DNA from: Eubacterium sp. CAG:251
Lineage (GTDB): Bacteria; Bacillota; Clostridia; Oscillospirales; Acutalibacteraceae
Reading direction: 5' to 3'
Assembly: GCA_000436835.1 (NCBI GenBank)
Contig: FR889147.1
Location: 1-9,799 of the forward strand
Length of the DNA: 9,799 nucleotides
The notes under the pieces were generated by a model, which was not told the origin of the DNA, did no database searches, and was given only the letters and a program-made list of their open reading frames with translations. The translations under genes and the position numbers were made by a program. Positions 7,169 to 9,799 of this stretch are shown one piece after another (within the stretch, counting starts at the first letter, position 1; every line of letters starts with the position of its first letter).

Positions 7169-7197
7169 TTGCAAATAAGCTTAAAATATGTTAAAAT
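7169..7197 (+). promoter_or_regulatory. Sigma-A promoter of the glycerophosphotransferase gene
   Basis: A -35 box TTGCAA (7169-7174) and a -10 box TAAAAT (7192-7197) are 17 nt apart, and the -10 is preceded by TGT (7189-7191), an extended -10 arrangement. Transcription would start near 7204, leaving a leader of about 45 nt. It is back to back with the leftward salvage promoter, with about 80 bp between the two -35 boxes. Confidence 0.65.
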
Positions 7198-7239
7198 TAA
7201 TAAGTATGTAATTTTATATTTTTAATATAGATTTCATTT

Positions 7240-7244
7240 GGAGG
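7240..7244 (+). promoter_or_regulatory. Ribosome binding site of the glycerophosphotransferase gene
   Basis: GGAGG lies 5 nt upstream of the ATG at 7250. It is a consensus Shine-Dalgarno sequence and fixes the start. Confidence 0.9.
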
Positions 7245-7249
7245 TAAAA

Positions 7250-9799
7250 ATGGGTATATCTGCAAAAATACAAAGAATTATAAAAAAAATACTCAAATAT
7301 ATTTCTCGTATGTTTTCCAAAACGCCGAAAAGAAAGTTTTATTTCGGTATGTTTTATAAGCATTGCAAGGTTAAGGATAATGTCATTTTGGTTGAGTCGT
7401 TTCACGGTTCAAATATTTCTGACTCTACCCTTGCGCTTGTTCGCCAAATTCTTAAATCCTACCCCGGAAAATACAAAATATATTACGGCACGGAAAATAA
7501 GAAAAAGCACGCCGAGTTTATAAAAGAAATCGGGCTTGACGTTAAGCTTATTGATGTAACGACATTTAAGTATACAAAAATTCTTGCAAGCGCAAAGTAT
7601 CTTATCAATAACAGCTCATTTCCGGTTTATTTCGTTAAAAAGCCGGAGCAGGTTTATATTCAAACTTGGCACGGCACTCCGCTTAAAACGCTCGGTAAAA
7701 AAATGCGCCTCGGCATTGAGTCAATGTACAATGTTCAGCACAATTTCCTGCAGGCTGACTATATAACTTTCCCCAACGATTTCACCCGTGATGTTATGAT
7801 GGAGGATTATAATCTTAACGACCTTTATACAGGCAAGGTTGTTATGGCAGGCTATCCGAGAAATGAAATATTCTTTAAAAAAGAAGAGGGAGAGGCACTT
7901 AAAGCAGAACTTGGCTTAGCGGGAAAGACCGTTTATGCTTATATGCCGACTTGGAGAGGCACAAGCAACCACGATATCAACACCGCTTCGTATGAAAGCA
8001 AGGTTAAGGAAATATTTAAGGTTATTGATAATAAACTTAGTGATGACCAAGTTTTCTTTGTCAATTTCCATCCGATTTTGAAGGATTCAATTTCGCTTAG
8101 CAATTATAAGCATATCAAGCCTTTCCCAAAGGGTGTTGATAATTATAGCTTTTTGAATTGCGCAGATGCACTTGTTACAGACTATTCATCTGTATTTTTT
8201 GATTATTCAATCACTCAAAAGCCGATTATCCTCTTTATGTATGACTATGATGAATATATGCACGACAGAGGAATGTATTTGGACGTTGCAACGCTTCCTT
8301 TCCGTAAGATTTATGATGAAAAAGAGCTTGCAAGGGTGCTTAGTGATGAAAGCTTTATGAGTGATTCGTATACCGATACCGAATATTTCAAAACGTTCTT
8401 TAAGTATGATGCACCGGATATAAGCCAAAGGCTTCTTGACCTTTTGTTTACGGGTGAGAGTGACAGCCTTGAAATTAAGGACTATTCCTTTAATAAGGAA
8501 AAAAAGTATAAAGTTATTCACCCTGAAATTGTTAAGGAATATGCTCATCTTAATTCAATTTCAAAAATTGCAAAAGACGATACAATCGTTTGCTTTGAAA
8601 AGAAATGGTTTAAGGGTGAGGTTGGTCCTGCGCTTTATGATAATTTCAACGATATGTTCAAATATGTTGTTATCACAATGACAACTCCGAGAACGTATAT
8701 TGAGGACGCACTGTGCCATTTAGGCGTTAAAAAAGTTAAGGATGCTGTTCATAAAAGAGAAATTCAGCGTACATTCCCTAATCTTAATATTGACCCTAAG
8801 TTTATTACAGATATCAGCGCATTTGATGAAAATTGCTTTGTTGACGAGCGTGATATTGTTCACCTAAATACAAAAAGTGTTGCAAACGGCAACAAAAAAA
8901 TTGCTGTATCACTTAATGCCAAGGGGTACGAATTTGAGCAAATAGCAGTTTTAAACAATAAGCGTGTTATTCAAAAAACACTTCCTTTGACTGAGGAAAA
9001 CAGGCAAACAAAGAGTTTTGAAATTCCGCTTGATATTCTTATTGAAAAACTTGTTGTTTACAATAAGCAAAGATATAATGTCGGTATTATTGCATTTGAT
9101 AAGAAAAAGGGCAGAAAATGCATAGTTATGCCGTCGATTAAAAAGGCAAAAGACGGCGATATTTCCAAAAGATTTTGCGAACCGCTTTTTGCAACGTATA
9201 CTCTTCCGAAATCTTATTTTGATACGGACCTTAAAAAGCTTGTTGACGCTAACAGTGAGCGTACAAGAAAAATGCTCAAGCTTTATGATTTAACGCCTAC
9301 TGCTTATGAACTTGCGACAAGTCCGTTTTATAATGATAAAAGAGAGTTCACCCTTTATTTTGGCAAAAAGGATGATGCACTTGAAGCGATTTATCCGCCG
9401 TGTAAGCTTACTTCTCTTAAAACTAATGGCAATCGCCTTGAACTTGCGTTCAATATTCCGAACGACCAAAACGCCAAGTTTGACGGTCTTGTTCTTAAAT
9501 ACAGGAGCGTTATTGAGGATATTCAAATTCCGTTTGATTGTAAGCTCGAAAAGAAAGAGGGCTTTACAAGGGTAAATGCAACTCTCGAATTTAAGGGTGA
9601 TATGCCGCTTAAGGAAATATTCTGGGACGTAAGAGCCGTAGTTGAAAAATACGGCGCAAAGCAATATGTTAAGCTCGGTTATAACGGCTATGCGATTAAG
9701 CAAAAGCTTTATTTTTCAAATGTTCAGTGTGATGTTGACGATAAGCATATAATTTTCCCTTATTTTACCAAAAAAGGCATTATTAATTTCTGCTTTAGG
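7250..9799 (+). CDS. CDP-glycerol glycerophosphotransferase-like protein (TagF family), 3' end missing
   Basis: The frame is open for 850 codons and runs off the right edge. The basic N-terminus (residues 1-30, rich in Lys/Arg with hydrophobic spacing) suggests peripheral membrane binding. Residues about 45-400 form the Glyphos_transf domain (GT-B fold), with IQTWHGTPLKTLG (137-149), GYPRNEIF (201-208), YMPTWRG (231-237), NFHP (272-275), VTDYSSVFFDYS (309-320) and YDYDEY (331-336). These are the hallmark motifs of TagF/TarF-like polymerases, including the catalytic-type histidines. Such enzymes transfer glycerol- or ribitol-phosphate from a CDP-alditol to wall teichoic acid or to other surface glycans. 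From about 400 on I recognise no catalytic domain. Residues 690-825, with a FWDVRAVVEKYG stretch near 791-802, look like the beta-sandwich linker modules seen in some teichoic-acid transferases, which is an inference. The gene has its own promoter, divergent from the salvage operon. The acceptor and exact polymer are unknown. Confidence 0.88.
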   Translation, partial: MGISAKIQRIIKKILKYISRMFSKTPKRKFYFGMFYKHCKVKDNVILVESFHGSNISDSTLALVRQILKSYPGKYKIYYGTENKKKHAEFIKEIGLDVKLIDVTTFKYTKILASAKYLINNSSFPVYFVKKPEQVYIQTWHGTPLKTLGKKMRLGIESMYNVQHNFLQADYITFPNDFTRDVMMEDYNLNDLYTGKVVMAGYPRNEIFFKKEEGEALKAELGLAGKTVYAYMPTWRGTSNHDINTASYESKVKEIFKVIDNKLSDDQVFFVNFHPILKDSISLSNYKHIKPFPKGVDNYSFLNCADALVTDYSSVFFDYSITQKPIILFMYDYDEYMHDRGMYLDVATLPFRKIYDEKELARVLSDESFMSDSYTDTEYFKTFFKYDAPDISQRLLDLLFTGESDSLEIKDYSFNKEKKYKVIHPEIVKEYAHLNSISKIAKDDTIVCFEKKWFKGEVGPALYDNFNDMFKYVVITMTTPRTYIEDALCHLGVKKVKDAVHKREIQRTFPNLNIDPKFITDISAFDENCFVDERDIVHLNTKSVANGNKKIAVSLNAKGYEFEQIAVLNNKRVIQKTLPLTEENRQTKSFEIPLDILIEKLVVYNKQRYNVGIIAFDKKKGRKCIVMPSIKKAKDGDISKRFCEPLFATYTLPKSYFDTDLKKLVDANSERTRKMLKLYDLTPTAYELATSPFYNDKREFTLYFGKKDDALEAIYPPCKLTSLKTNGNRLELAFNIPNDQNAKFDGLVLKYRSVIEDIQIPFDCKLEKKEGFTRVNATLEFKGDMPLKEIFWDVRAVVEKYGAKQYVKLGYNGYAIKQKLYFSNVQCDVDDKHIIFPYFTKKGIINFCFR

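Noticed and set aside
9290..9703. Leftward open frame of about 137 codons within the glycerophosphotransferase gene
   Set aside because: The sense frame is continuous through the whole region, and the antisense product resembles no protein family I know.
1..9799. CRISPR arrays, tRNA or rRNA genes, insertion sequences, toxin-antitoxin or phage-defence modules
   Set aside because: I saw no repeat-spacer pattern, clover-leaf-like element, transposase motif or defence-gene signature. The region is mostly a housekeeping operon.

Overview
The window reads as chromosomal DNA of a low-GC, Gram-positive gut-type Clostridia (perhaps Ruminococcaceae/Oscillospirales). This is inferred from the AT-rich sequence, strong GGAGG-type ribosome binding sites, sigma-A promoters with extended -10 elements, a Bacillus-type pyrimidine nucleoside phosphorylase, and a CDP-glycerol polymerase of the teichoic-acid type. 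No single-species assignment can be made.

Layout. Positions 1-84 hold the tail of something transcribed rightward, ending in an intrinsic terminator. Positions 83-7011 hold seven genes on the minus strand. In transcription order they are deoC, deoB, cdd, pdp, a beta-CASP metallo-beta-lactamase (MBL) fold hydrolase, a uridine-kinase-family P-loop kinase, and a membrane-anchored YdcF/SanA-like (DUF218) protein. The first six are separated by only 2-17 nt, and several ribosome binding sites overlap or abut the preceding stop codon, so they look like one polycistronic unit. The last gene follows a 66-nt gap that holds a strong hairpin. Positions 7012-7249 are a divergent control region with one promoter facing each way and a perfect 18-bp palindrome at the start of the salvage transcript. 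From 7250 to the right edge a single rightward reading frame (850 codons, no stop) encodes a CDP-glycerol glycerophosphotransferase-like protein with a long C-terminal part I do not recognise.

How the genes work together. Cdd turns (deoxy)cytidine into (deoxy)uridine. Pdp splits pyrimidine (deoxy)nucleosides into base and (deoxy)ribose-1-phosphate, DeoB moves the phosphate to C5, and DeoC cleaves deoxyribose-5-phosphate to acetaldehyde and glyceraldehyde-3-phosphate. This is a nearly complete pyrimidine-nucleoside catabolic route. The kinase at the end could instead return nucleosides to the nucleotide pool. The beta-CASP protein belongs to a family rich in RNases and may link RNA turnover to the same pathway. 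No nucleoside transporter, purine nucleoside phosphorylase or DeoR-type regulator lies in the window.

I did not find a clear novel multi-gene system. The best leads are the palindromic operator candidate, the hairpin that buries the ydcF-like ribosome binding site, the altered P-loop of the kinase, and the unassigned C-terminal half of the glycerophosphotransferase.
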